A DNA stretch of 32,951 nucleotides from Hydrogenophilales bacterium (GTDB lineage: Bacteria > Pseudomonadota > Gammaproteobacteria > Burkholderiales > Thiobacillaceae), in NCBI GenBank assembly GCA_016719465.1, contig JADJYY010000042.1, positions 1 to 32,951 on the forward strand. The letters run 5' to 3'. The notes under the pieces are model-generated. The model saw only the letters and a program-made list of their open reading frames with translations, did not search any database and was not told the origin of the DNA. A program made the position numbers and the translations under genes. Shown here piece after piece: positions 1 through 6,817 of this stretch. The stretch's first letter is position 1. The number at the start of each line of letters is the position of its first letter.

Positions 1-2
1 CC

Positions 3-480
3 CAGCCACTGCCCGCCACCACCTTGCTGGGTGGTGACGAGGCGACCGTCGAACTGGGCGGCGAGACCCTGGTGTTGCGTTACACCGATGCCCACTTCCC
101 CGGCGACGCCTGGGTCTGGCTGCCCAAGCGCAACGTCATGTTCACCGGCGACCTGGTCTACGTGGACCGCATCCTGGGGGTGCTGCCTGGTCCAGCGTGA
201 AGAAGGGCCAGAAAGCCTTCCATGCCCTGGAGGCCCTGAATCCCAAGCACATCGTCCCCGGCCACGGCGGTGTCTGCGACCTGGCCAAGGCCAAACGCGA
301 TTCCGGCGACTACGAGGATTTCCTGGCCAACGTCATCGGCAAGGCCGCCCAGGACATGGAGCCCCGGACGCCACCCTGGCGAAATACGCCGACCTGCCCC
401 AGTTCAAGCACCTGCAAAACTACGGCGACCTGCACCGGGCCAACATGAACCGGGCCTTCGTGGAGTTCGAGTCGCAGTGA
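3..480 (+). pseudogene. MBL-fold metallo-hydrolase, C-terminal part, frameshifted
   Basis: Partial at the window edge. Reading frame 3 (bases 3-190) gives a metallo-beta-lactamase core with TDAHFPGDAWVWLP and MFTGDLVYVDRILGVLP. Frame 2 (about 195-360) continues with HIVPGHGG, the usual metal-ligand motif following that core, and frame 1 (about 365-480) supplies the tail ending in NRAFVEFESQ. The three pieces join in the order expected for one Zn-dependent hydrolase of the glyoxalase-II/SoxH-like superfamily. At least two indels, near 190 and near 360, break it. Either the gene is decayed or this end of the assembly contains errors; the intact-looking coding signal in each piece favours sequence errors or very recent decay. 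The substrate cannot be told. Confidence 0.75.
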
Positions 481-484
481 GCCT

Positions 485-645
485 TGCCGCATCCCCCCCC
501 GGGGGGGAGGGGGGGCCAGTGCCAGGCGTTCCCCCTTTGCAAAAAGGGGGGGACAGGGGGATTTCCGCAGCCTCCACCCAGGCTCGAGCCAACCGAGCAA
601 ATCCCCCACCCCCCTTTGGGTTAAAGGGGGGGCGGCAGGGTTAAG
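485..645. repeat. Intergenic C/G-run palindromic repeat, relic-like
   Basis: About 160 bases without coding sense lie between the broken hydrolase and the permease. They contain runs of C and G arranged as facing arms: CCCCCTTTGCAAAAAGGGGG near 532-551, an AGGGGGATTT arm near 555, then AAATCCCCC and a CCCCCCTTTGGGTTAAAGGGG block near 599-630. The same word pattern forms the interior hairpin of the two MITE copies at 9491-9704 and 26820-27037. The element's terminal repeats are not recognisable here, so this may be a diverged relic or an independent repeat of the same family. Confidence 0.5.
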
Positions 646-654
646 AGCTCTTCC

Positions 655-1616
655 ATGTTTGACGCCCTCGCCACCCTCCTGGTCTTCGATCTGGCCGGCC
701 TGTCGCCCGAATCCCCGCTCGGCGCTCCCCGCATTTCTTCGTCATGGACGTGGTGAAGATCCTGGTGCTGCTCACCACGGTGATCTACCTCATGGGCTGG
801 CTGCGCGCCTGCTCACGCCGGAACGGGTGCGGGCCATGATGAGAGGGCCGCTCCGGTCCCGGCGCCCGGCTCATGGCGGTGGGCCTGGGCGCGGTGACGC
901 CGTTCTGTTCCTGCTCGTCCATTCCCCTGTTCATCGGCTTCGTCGAGGCCGGCATTCCCCTGGGCGTGACCCTGTCCTTCCTGATCGCCAGCCCCATGGT
1001 GAACCAGGTCGCCGTGGTGGTGCTGGCCGGCGTGATCGGCTGGCAGATGACCCTGATCTACGTGTTCACCGGCCTGTCCATCGCCTTCGTCGGCGGCTAC
1101 ATCCTGCAAGCATTCAGGCTGGAGCGCTGGGTGGAGGACTACGTCTGGCAGATCCGCATGGGCGAAACCCAGGCCGAGGCCGCCGACACGTCCCTGCGCG
1201 CGCGTCACGACTATGCCTGGAACGAGGTGCGCCAGATCGTCGGCCGCATCTGGAAATACGTGCTGATCGGCGTCGGCATCGGCGCCCTCATCCACGGCTA
1301 CGTGCCCCAGGATTTCGTCGCCAGGATCGCCGGCGACGGCTCCGTGCTGTCGGTCATCGTCGCCGTGCTGGTGGGCATCCCCATGTACTCCGACGCTGTG
1401 GGCATCATCCCGGTGGCGGAAGCCCTGCTGGGCAAGGGCGTGCCCCTGGGCACCGTGCTGGCCTTCATGATGGCCGTGATCGCCCTGTCCCTGCCGGAGA
1501 TGCTGATCCTGCGCAAGGTGGCCAAATGGCCCCTGCTGGGCATCTTCGCCGGCTACCTCGCCGTATCCTTCGTGCTGGTCGGCGTCACTTTCAACGCCTT
1601 GAGGAGTGTCCTGTGA
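655..1616 (+). pseudogene. DUF318 (ArsP/YraQ-type) permease, frameshifted near N-terminus
   Basis: Integral membrane permease of the DUF318 family, which includes ArsP, an exporter of trivalent organoarsenicals. The C-terminal 247 residues are open from 873 and contain TPFCSCSSIPLFIGF, FLIASPMVNQVAVVVL and MYSDAVGIIPVAEALLGKG, all family hallmarks, within several hydrophobic segments. The N-terminal region is split over frames: MFDALATLLVFDLAGLSPES from 655, then HFFVMDVVKILVLLTTVIYL from about 732, then LTPERVRAMM from about 812, then ARLMAVG from about 864. That implies indels near 725, 808 and 850. Position just upstream of a Cys-tailed protein and ArsM supports an arsenic role, but this is inference; YraQ-like relatives have other or unknown substrates. 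If the frameshifts are sequencing errors the gene is intact. Confidence 0.75.
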
Positions 1617-1951
1617 GCGAATCCAACGCAAATTCCTTGCATCCTTCCATCGTCGCCCTGGTCTCCCTGGCGGCCAACATCGCCTCTAACCACCCCAAAC
1701 AGGGCCTGTGCCAGGTGGACAGGCTGAAGGAATACGGCGTGGCGAAGGAACAGATCGACGCCGTCATCGAGATCGCCCGCCATATCCGTGACGAGGTGGC
1801 CCAGGCCCTGGACACGAGCTTCGACGAAGCCTACGAACAAGGCTTCCAGCCGGCCAAGCCGAAGATCAAGGTGGACCCCTTCGCCAACATCGCCGTGGTG
1901 GAAGGAGGTGCCTGTTGCACGCCCACCAAGTCCGGGCAGTCGTGCTGTTGA
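1613..1951 (+). CDS. Small AhpD-like helical protein with Cys-pair tail
   Basis: A 112-residue protein starting at GTG 1613, overlapping the permease stop (GTGA) and preceded by GAGGAG at 1601, so translationally coupled. The first 80 residues are helical and alanine-rich (VALVSLAANIASNHPKQGLC, then EIARHIRDEVAQALDTSFDE), loosely resembling carboxymuconolactone-decarboxylase/AhpD-like proteins, though without their CxxC. The C-terminus ends GGACCTPTKSGQSCC, two vicinal cysteine pairs. Vicinal dithiols bind As(III) and soft metals, so a metallochaperone or sensor-like role between the permease and ArsM is a reasonable guess, not an identification. The family is not recognised with certainty. 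Confidence 0.7.
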   Translation: MSESNANSLHPSIVALVSLAANIASNHPKQGLCQVDRLKEYGVAKEQIDAVIEIARHIRDEVAQALDTSFDEAYEQGFQPAKPKIKVDPFANIAVVEGGACCTPTKSGQSCC

Positions 1952-1968
1952 TACCCTGAACACCCATC

Positions 1969-2790
1969 ATGCAAGACACCAAACACGACCACATCCGCCA
2001 ACAAGTCCGCATCGCCTACGCCCAGGTCGCCCGGACCAGCTCATCCTGCTGCGCCACCGCGCCTGCCCAGTCGGGCGGCTGCTGCGCCCCCTCCGAGCAA
2101 TCCGTGGCCGAACTGCTGTCGCGCGGCATCGGCTATAGCGCCGAGGAACTGGACAGCGCGCCGGAGGGCGCAAACCTGGGCCTGGGCTGCGGCAATCCCC
2201 AGGCCATCGCCGCCCTGAAGCCGGGCGAGACCGTGCTGGACCTGGGCAGCGGCGCCGGCTTCGACGCCTTCCTGGCGGCGCGCCAGGTAGGCGAGTCGGG
2301 CCGCGTCATCGGCGTCGACATGACCCCGGACATGGTCTCCAAGGCCCGCGCCAATGCGGCAAAAGGGGGCTACGCCAACGTGGAATTCCGCCTGGGCGAG
2401 ATCGAGCACCTGCCAGTGGCCGATGCCAGCGTGGACGTGATCATCTCCAATTGCGTCATCAACCTGTCGCCGGACAAGGCCCAGGTGTTCCGCGACGCCT
2501 TCCGGGTCCTCAAACCCGGCGGCCGCCTGGCCATTTCCGACATCGTGCTCACCGCCGAACTGCCCGAGGCCATGCGGGCCGAAGTGGCCCTCCATACCGC
2601 CTGCGTGGCCGGCGCGGTGAGCGTGGATGAGCTCTCCAACTGCCTGGCGACGGCGGGCTTCGCCGCCATCCGCATCGAACCCAGGGACGCCAGCCGGGAA
2701 TACATCCGGCACTGGGCGCCAGGCCGGGGCGTGGAGGACTACATCGCCTCGGCGACCATCGAGGCTGTCAAGCCCAACGTGTTCGAGTAA
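1969..2790 (+). CDS. arsM: Arsenite S-adenosylmethionine methyltransferase ArsM
   Basis: Cytosolic enzyme that methylates As(III) with SAM, giving methylated arsenicals that can be exported or volatilised. The 273-residue length is typical. It has the SAM motif VLDLGSGAGFDAFLAA (about residues 89-104), ISNCVINLSPDK and HTACVAGA. The three catalytic or As-binding cysteines of the family correspond to C74 (in GLGCGNP), C162 and C212. The N-terminus additionally carries two Cys pairs, C27-C28 and C38-C39, found in many bacterial ArsM proteins. It follows the Cys-tailed protein by 17 bases and the DUF318 permease, forming a probable methylation-plus-efflux operon. No ArsR gene or arsenic operator is seen nearby. 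Confidence 0.93.
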   Translation: MQDTKHDHIRQQVRIAYAQVARTSSSCCATAPAQSGGCCAPSEQSVAELLSRGIGYSAEELDSAPEGANLGLGCGNPQAIAALKPGETVLDLGSGAGFDAFLAARQVGESGRVIGVDMTPDMVSKARANAAKGGYANVEFRLGEIEHLPVADASVDVIISNCVINLSPDKAQVFRDAFRVLKPGGRLAISDIVLTAELPEAMRAEVALHTACVAGAVSVDELSNCLATAGFAAIRIEPRDASREYIRHWAPGRGVEDYIASATIEAVKPNVFE

Positions 2791-2807
2791 CCGCCACGCT
2801 GAGCGAT

Positions 2808-2845
2808 GCCGTTGGGCACAACGGCCATCCTCGGGTGGTTTTTCC
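2808..2845. terminator. Stem-loop between convergent arsM and merR-type gene
   Basis: GCCGTT (2808-2813) pairs with AACGGC (2820-2825) around a 6-base loop, and a T-rich stretch with TTTTT follows at about 2839-2843. The T run is about 14 bases from the stem, so it is an imperfect intrinsic terminator. It lies in the 54-base gap between the arsM stop and the oppositely oriented regulator's stop. Confidence 0.4.
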
Positions 2846-3336
2846 TATTTTGCGGCGCTTGTCCCTTCGAGGTCTTGCTCCCAGACCAGGCTCAAAATCT
2901 CCGAGGAACCGGCGAGCCGGTTCAGCGGACATCGCGGGCAGCCTTGCCGGGTAGGGGGATTGGCGCAATGAAAACACCCTTCCACGGAGCTGGCGGCCCT
3001 CGCCAGTTCCGCATCCAGTTGCTCGAGGATTCGGGCTTGCTCCCGTACTTGCGCTCTGAGGTCCGCAAGCACGGCATGCACATCATGACTTGCCTCATCT
3101 CCGGTGACATGTTTCGCGCGAGCCGTGGCCAGTTTCCGGACCAGGGCGAGCGGCATTCCGACATGAGCCAGGCGCAGGATTGCGCGAAAGCGGGTCACAT
3201 CCGCCTCTGAATACAGTCGCGTGCCTCCGGGCGTCCGGCGGGCGCTCAACAGCCCCTCCTCTTCGTAGAAACGCAATGCGCGCGGCGTCGTGTCCAGCAG
3301 GTCCGCCACCTCCCCGATCTTTTTCATCGCGGCCAC
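2845..3336 (-). CDS. MerR-family transcriptional regulator
   Basis: A 163-residue DNA-binding activator/repressor. The N-terminal winged helix-turn-helix reads KKIGEVADLLDTTPRALRFY, followed by EEGLL and RTPGGTRLYSEADV, classic MerR. A dimerisation helix spans roughly residues 80-120. The effector region ends with GCFHCANPPTRQGCPRCPL, four cysteines in two CxxC pairs, suggesting a metal or redox ligand; the spacing does not match MerR, CueR or ZntR exactly. Start could be ATG 3336 or ATG 3327. It lies 3 bases downstream of the HMA-like gene on the same strand and is probably co-transcribed with it from the promoter at 3607-3635, consistent with autoregulation. Confidence 0.88.
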   Translation of the reverse strand: MAAMKKIGEVADLLDTTPRALRFYEEEGLLSARRTPGGTRLYSEADVTRFRAILRLAHVGMPLALVRKLATARAKHVTGDEASHDVHAVLADLRAQVREQARILEQLDAELARAASSVEGCFHCANPPTRQGCPRCPLNRLAGSSEILSLVWEQDLEGTSAAK

Positions 3337-3339
3337 TTC

Positions 3340-3567
3340 TCAGGCCCCCACCAGTTGGGCCGTGTACCCGTGGGACCGGACCTTGGCCAACAAGGCCGCC
3401 GTGGTGGCGGTGTCAGGGTCGAAAGCCACCAGCAAGAGGTGCGTCTTTCCTGGATTGAAGCGGGGCGCGACCACGCCTTCCACCTGGCGGACAGACTCTT
3501 CCAGGGCTTCGCGTTGCCGTGTGCTGAGGGCTTCATCGATGTGAATCAGGATGTCGCTGATGTTCAT
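3340..3567 (-). CDS. Heavy-metal-associated-like small protein lacking CxxC
   Basis: A 75-residue protein with the beta-alpha-beta-beta-alpha-beta pattern of an HMA/ferredoxin-like domain: DILIHIDEALSTRQREALEESV, then HLLLVAFDPDTATTAALLAKV and a final HGYTAQLVGA. The metal-binding loop CxxC found in CopZ, MerP or P-type ATPase domains is absent and the protein has no cysteine at all. AAGGAG lies 7 bases before the ATG (3575-3580). It heads a two-gene transcript with the MerR regulator. It may be a protein-interaction or sensing relic of an HMA protein; function is unknown. Confidence 0.75.
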   Translation of the reverse strand: MNISDILIHIDEALSTRQREALEESVRQVEGVVAPRFNPGKTHLLLVAFDPDTATTAALLAKVRSHGYTAQLVGA

Positions 3568-3606
3568 GTTCGGGCTCCTTGCAGTGCTTGCCGGATCGGC
3601 GATTTA

Positions 3607-3635
3607 TTTATATGACGTAAACGTAAGATTATCAA
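3607..3635 (-). promoter_or_regulatory. Promoter with MerR-type dyad operator
   Basis: On the minus strand a -35 TTGATA (3630-3635) and -10 TATAAA (3607-3612) are separated by 17 bases. The spacer holds the near-palindrome CTTACGTTTACGTCAT (3612-3627), which closely resembles the TTTACGTTTACGTAAA-type operators of the LiuR branch of MerR regulators. An AT-rich local composition stands out from its surroundings. It lies about 40 bases upstream of the HMA-like gene start, so it probably drives that gene and the MerR gene. Confidence 0.7.
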
Positions 3636-3670
3636 GGCGCGCCAGCCTGCTCCCACGCTCTCGGCGCACC

Positions 3671-4552
3671 TTATCCCGGCCAGGCGTAGCCCATGGCCAG
3701 GCCCGACAACACCAGACCAAGCAAGCCCTTGAGCCAGCCCTGGGGCACCCGTTTCTGCAAGCGCGCGCCCAGGTAAGTACCGGCCAGCCCACCAAGGCCG
3801 AAGGACAGGCCCAAGGCCCAGTCCGGTCGCGCGGTCACCCCGGCGGGCGCGGGCAGCCAGGCGTAGGCCGCCAGGGCGATGCCGGAGGTGAGGAAGGTGG
3901 CGGTCAGCGTCGCACCGGCGATGGCGTGCACCGGCAGACGGTAAATCGCCAGGCAGATGGGCACCATGAAGGAACCGCCACCGATACCGTAGGCGGTGCC
4001 GATCACCCCCACCAGGAAGGAAAAGAACAGCATGGACGGCACGCCGAAGGCGTATTCGGCCTCGCTGTGGCGGAAGCACACGCCGCGCCAGGTCAATGTC
4101 GCCAGGCTCACCACCCTGCTGGCCGGTGCACTTGGCGGCCCGCGCCGAACATCCGCCAGCATTCGCCAGGCCAGCCAGGCCAGGATGGCGGCCGCGAAGG
4201 GCTCGAAGGCGGCCCGCTCCGCCAGCCAATGGGTGCGCAGCCAGGCCCCGGCGAAGGTGCCCGGCGCGCCGCCGGCGGTGATGACCAGGGCCAGGGGCCA
4301 GAACAGGCGGTTCTCTCGCCCATAACGGTAGATGCCGCCAGGGATGGCCAGGATATTGAACACCAGGTTGGTGGCGCTGGCCGAGGGGCTGGCGAAGCCC
4401 AGCACGCTCATCTGGAAGGGCACCAGCAGGAAGGCGCCGGAGATGCCCACCATGCTGGTGCAGAAGCTGATGGCGAAGGCCGCCAGGGGTGGCAGCCAGA
4501 TCCAGGTCTCCACGCCGGAGACGGGGAATTGGTGCCAGAAAAAGTCGTTCAC
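3671..4552 (-). CDS. TauE/SafE-family sulfite/anion exporter permease
   Basis: A 293-residue polytopic inner-membrane protein. Hydrophobic helices include WLPPLAAFAISFCTSMVGIS, FSFLVGVIGTAYGIGGGSFM and a C-terminal LGLVLSGLAMGYAW. The two half-repeats each carry the family's glycine-rich motif, MVGISGAFLLVPF and GIGGGSFMVPICLAIY, followed by ATNL and AGATLTATFL. The family moves sulfite, sulfoacetate or other small anions; the substrate is not decided by sequence. It stands alone, 103 bases upstream of the HMA/MerR promoter on the same strand. No strong promoter of its own is seen. Confidence 0.85.
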   Translation of the reverse strand: MNDFFWHQFPVSGVETWIWLPPLAAFAISFCTSMVGISGAFLLVPFQMSVLGFASPSASATNLVFNILAIPGGIYRYGRENRLFWPLALVITAGGAPGTFAGAWLRTHWLAERAAFEPFAAAILAWLAWRMLADVRRGPPSAPASRVVSLATLTWRGVCFRHSEAEYAFGVPSMLFFSFLVGVIGTAYGIGGGSFMVPICLAIYRLPVHAIAGATLTATFLTSGIALAAYAWLPAPAGVTARPDWALGLSFGLGGLAGTYLGARLQKRVPQGWLKGLLGLVLSGLAMGYAWPG

Positions 4553-4834
4553 GGTCTCTACTTATCGTCGCTCACGGCGCGTTGATTTGTCGCCACCGCG
4601 CTGGCGGGTTCCCAACTGGGCGCATGGTTACGGCCAGGCGCGCCAGGCCGGGCTGGGTGAAGCGGCTCTACGCGGCATTGCTGCAGGGGGTGGCGATCAA
4701 ACTCACCGTGGATATTTTTCGGGGGTGAGCCATGGTGAATGTGGAAGTCCTCGTTTTCGACCGCGCCGCCTGCCGCAAACAGACCCTGACCTGGCCGAGC
4801 CATCCGACTATTCTGAACGGAAAGAAGAGACGTC
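4553..4834. other. Divergent intergenic region between TauE gene and redox cluster
   Basis: 282 bases with no convincing gene. A 34-codon open frame (4624-4728, ATG start, product ending IKLTVDIFRG) and a longer frame from 4732 that runs out of frame into the FmdE-like gene have no recognisable similarity and no clear ribosome binding site. The right end carries the candidate promoter listed separately. Anything that drives the TauE gene leftward must also lie here. Confidence 0.5.
4786..4814 (+). promoter_or_regulatory. Candidate sigma70 promoter for the hydrogenase-like cluster
   Basis: CTGACC (4786-4791) and TATTCT (4809-4814) are separated by exactly 17 bases and sit 20 bases before the ATG at 4835. 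Each hexamer matches consensus at four of six positions. A GAAGAG ribosome binding site lies at about 4823-4828. The implied leader is short (about 13 bases), so the call is tentative. Confidence 0.35.
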
Positions 4835-5317
4835 ATGACACAAGAAATTCGCATGAAAGCCCTGGAATACCACGGCCACCGCTGCTGGGCCAGCGTGGCC
4901 GGCGTGCGGTACGCCACCGGCTGCACCCTGGGCAAGGGCAACATGGAGAAGACGCCCTACGGCAAGCTGGCCGTCACCCTCATCGAACGCTCCAGCAACC
5001 GTGCCGTGCGGGTGAGCTACAAACCCACCCTGGCGAAGCGGATCGCCGCCTCGCCGTTCATGGTCAAGCGCGGTCAGGGCCTCGAGCCGGACGACATCCC
5101 GGAAGCGGAACAACTGGAACTGGTGGACCTGATGAGGAACGCCCCCGAATCGGACGTGTTTGGCATCGGCGCTGTGTTCCAGTTCCAGCGCGACTGGTTG
5201 CCCGAGGTGAGGGATTTCACCCCCCGCGCCGCCTGTCACGAACTCACCGGCCGGGCCTATGTGCGGGTGGTGGGGGACAAGCAGGTGTGCATTCCCAGCT
5301 CGAGCTACGGGCGTTGA
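4835..5317 (+). CDS. FmdE-like protein with shortened metal-binding region
   Basis: A 160-residue protein related to FmdE, the small subunit-like family named after formylmethanofuran dehydrogenase and widespread in bacteria with unclear roles. It shows YHGHRCWAS, the family's N-terminal HGHxC motif, and GCTLGKGNMEKTPYGK. In relatives as I know them these motifs are separated by some 50-70 residues including another Cys; here they are only about 10 apart (CWASVAGVRYATGCTLGKGN), suggesting an in-frame internal deletion. The C-terminal zinc-knuckle is also reduced to AACHELTGRAYVRVVG and VCIPSSS, losing most cysteines. It lies one base before the hydrogenase-like gene, so coupled translation is likely. 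It may be degraded or adapted; no function is assigned. Confidence 0.75.
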   Translation: MTQEIRMKALEYHGHRCWASVAGVRYATGCTLGKGNMEKTPYGKLAVTLIERSSNRAVRVSYKPTLAKRIAASPFMVKRGQGLEPDDIPEAEQLELVDLMRNAPESDVFGIGAVFQFQRDWLPEVRDFTPRAACHELTGRAYVRVVGDKQVCIPSSSYGR

Positions 5318-5318
5318 A

Positions 5319-6458
5319 ATGGCCCCCGGCCGCCGCGCCTTCCTCAAGTTCTGCGCCGTGACGGCCTCCCTGCTGGCGCTGCCACCGGGGGCCGCCAGGC
5401 TGCTGGCGCAGGGACTGGAACGGGCGCGACGGCTGCCGGTGGTCTGGCTGTCGTTCCAGGAATGCACCGGCTGCACCGAATCCCTGACCCGCTCCTCGGC
5501 GCCTTCCATCGAACGCCTGTTGTTCGATTTGATCTCCCTGGATTACCACCACACCTTGCAGGCCGCCTCGGGCGCGGCGGCGGAAGCGGCGCGGGAGACC
5601 TCGCTGAAGGAGAACGCCGGCCATGTGTTGCTCGTGGTGGACGGTTCCGTGCCCACCGCGCTGGCCGGCGCTTGTTCCACCATCGCCGGGGAAGACAATC
5701 TGAGCCTGCTGCGGCGTTGTCTGGAGGCCTCGGAGGCCGTGGTCGCGGTCGGCACCTGCGCCAGTTTTGGTGGCCTCGCCGCCGCCGCGCCCAATCCCAC
5801 CGGCGCCATGGGCATCGCGGAACTGATGGAACGCGGGATCGTGCCACGACGGCCCCTGGTGAATCTCCCGGGCTGTCCCCCCATCCCGGAGGTCATGAGC
5901 ACGGTGCTGGCCCACCGGGTGGCCTTCGGCGGCTTTCCGCCCCTGGACGACAAGGGCCGGCCCCTGGCCTTCTATGGCGAAACGGTGCATGACCGATGCT
6001 CCAGGCGCGGCCATTTCGAGGCCGGGCGCTTCGCGAAAAGCTTCGATGACGAGGGCGCCCGCGCGGGCTGGTGCCTGCTGGAACTGGGCTGCAAGGGGCC
6101 GGTGACCCGCAACGCCTGTTCCACCATTCGCTGGAATGGCGTCAGCAATCCCGTCGAATCCGGACATCCCTGCCTGGGCTGCGCCGAGCCGGGATTCTGG
6201 GACCGGGGAAGTTTCTATATCCCCGTCGAGCCCAAGGCCCTGGCGGCGGCCCAAGCCGGAAAATCCTCGGTGGAGCGTGGCGCCGCGGTGTATGACAGCA
6301 ATTGTGTGTATTGCCATGACCCCCGCCCGGCCACGCTCAAGACGCCGGCGGACAAGGTGCCGGATTTGCTGCGCTCCGGAACCATCCGCTCGCACCGCTT
6401 CACTCTGGAGGACGCTGACATGCAGGCCCTGGTGGATTACCTGAAGGAAAGCCGATGA
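5319..6458 (+). CDS. Tat-exported [NiFe]-hydrogenase small subunit fused to cytochrome c
   Basis: A 379-residue protein. A Tat signal (GRRAFLKFCAVTASLLALPP) is followed by the hydrogenase small-subunit fold. All eleven Fe-S ligands are present with canonical spacing: proximal C49, C52, C147, C186; distal H224, C227, C252, C258; medial C267, C285, C288. CTGC rather than CTCC marks a standard, not six-Cys oxygen-tolerant, proximal site. After GHPCLGCAEPGFWD the usual C-terminal membrane anchor is replaced by about 75 residues with a haem-binding CVYCH (C329, C332, H333), a short monohaem cytochrome c domain. ATG 5319 gives the Tat motif at the expected place. No large subunit, maturation protease or hyp gene is in the window, which is highly unusual. 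It could pass electrons from a partner to haem, either with a large subunit encoded elsewhere or without hydrogen chemistry. Confidence 0.88.
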   Translation: MAPGRRAFLKFCAVTASLLALPPGAARLLAQGLERARRLPVVWLSFQECTGCTESLTRSSAPSIERLLFDLISLDYHHTLQAASGAAAEAARETSLKENAGHVLLVVDGSVPTALAGACSTIAGEDNLSLLRRCLEASEAVVAVGTCASFGGLAAAAPNPTGAMGIAELMERGIVPRRPLVNLPGCPPIPEVMSTVLAHRVAFGGFPPLDDKGRPLAFYGETVHDRCSRRGHFEAGRFAKSFDDEGARAGWCLLELGCKGPVTRNACSTIRWNGVSNPVESGHPCLGCAEPGFWDRGSFYIPVEPKALAAAQAGKSSVERGAAVYDSNCVYCHDPRPATLKTPADKVPDLLRSGTIRSHRFTLEDADMQALVDYLKESR

Positions 6459-6817
6459 CACCTACGACCCCCTCCCTGTTCATATTGCTGGCGGTAGTCT
6501 GGGCGGTATCCGCCCAGGCCACCACGACGGGTTCAACGGTACCGGCCTTCTCCGTGCACGATCTGGACCAGGACGGCTCCCTCGACCGCGCCGAATACGC
6601 CGCCTTGCAGGCCCGCTGCAAGGATCGGCTCGACAGCCGGGGGCGGCCGCGCTGCGTTCTGATCGATTTCAATACCCTGGATCATGATCGGGACGGGCGC
6701 GTCAGCGAGGAAGAACTTCTACGCACCCTGTCACGCCAGGGCCATGGCGCCAGGCAAGGCTGGCGGGGGTTGGACTGCAATGGCCAGCCCGACCCGCGGG
6801 CGGCGCCGTCGAAATGA
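6455..6817 (+). CDS. Secreted EF-hand calcium-binding protein
   Basis: A 120-residue protein with a signal peptide (about residues 1-22, ending AVSAQA) and two canonical EF-hand loops, DLDQDGSLDRAE (36-47) and DHDRDGRVSEEE (76-87), each with D at positions 1, 3 and 5, glycine at 6 and glutamate at 12. Three cysteines lie outside the loops. The ATG overlaps the preceding stop (ATGA), so it is translated with the hydrogenase-like protein and acts in the same periplasmic compartment. A calcium-dependent structural or partner role for that protein is inference only. Confidence 0.85.
   Translation: MTPTTPSLFILLAVVWAVSAQATTTGSTVPAFSVHDLDQDGSLDRAEYAALQARCKDRLDSRGRPRCVLIDFNTLDHDRDGRVSEEELLRTLSRQGHGARQGWRGLDCNGQPDPRAAPSK

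Noticed and set aside
4624..4728. A 34-codon open frame before the FmdE-like gene
   Set aside because: No ribosome binding site or recognisable similarity; kept only as part of the intergenic description.
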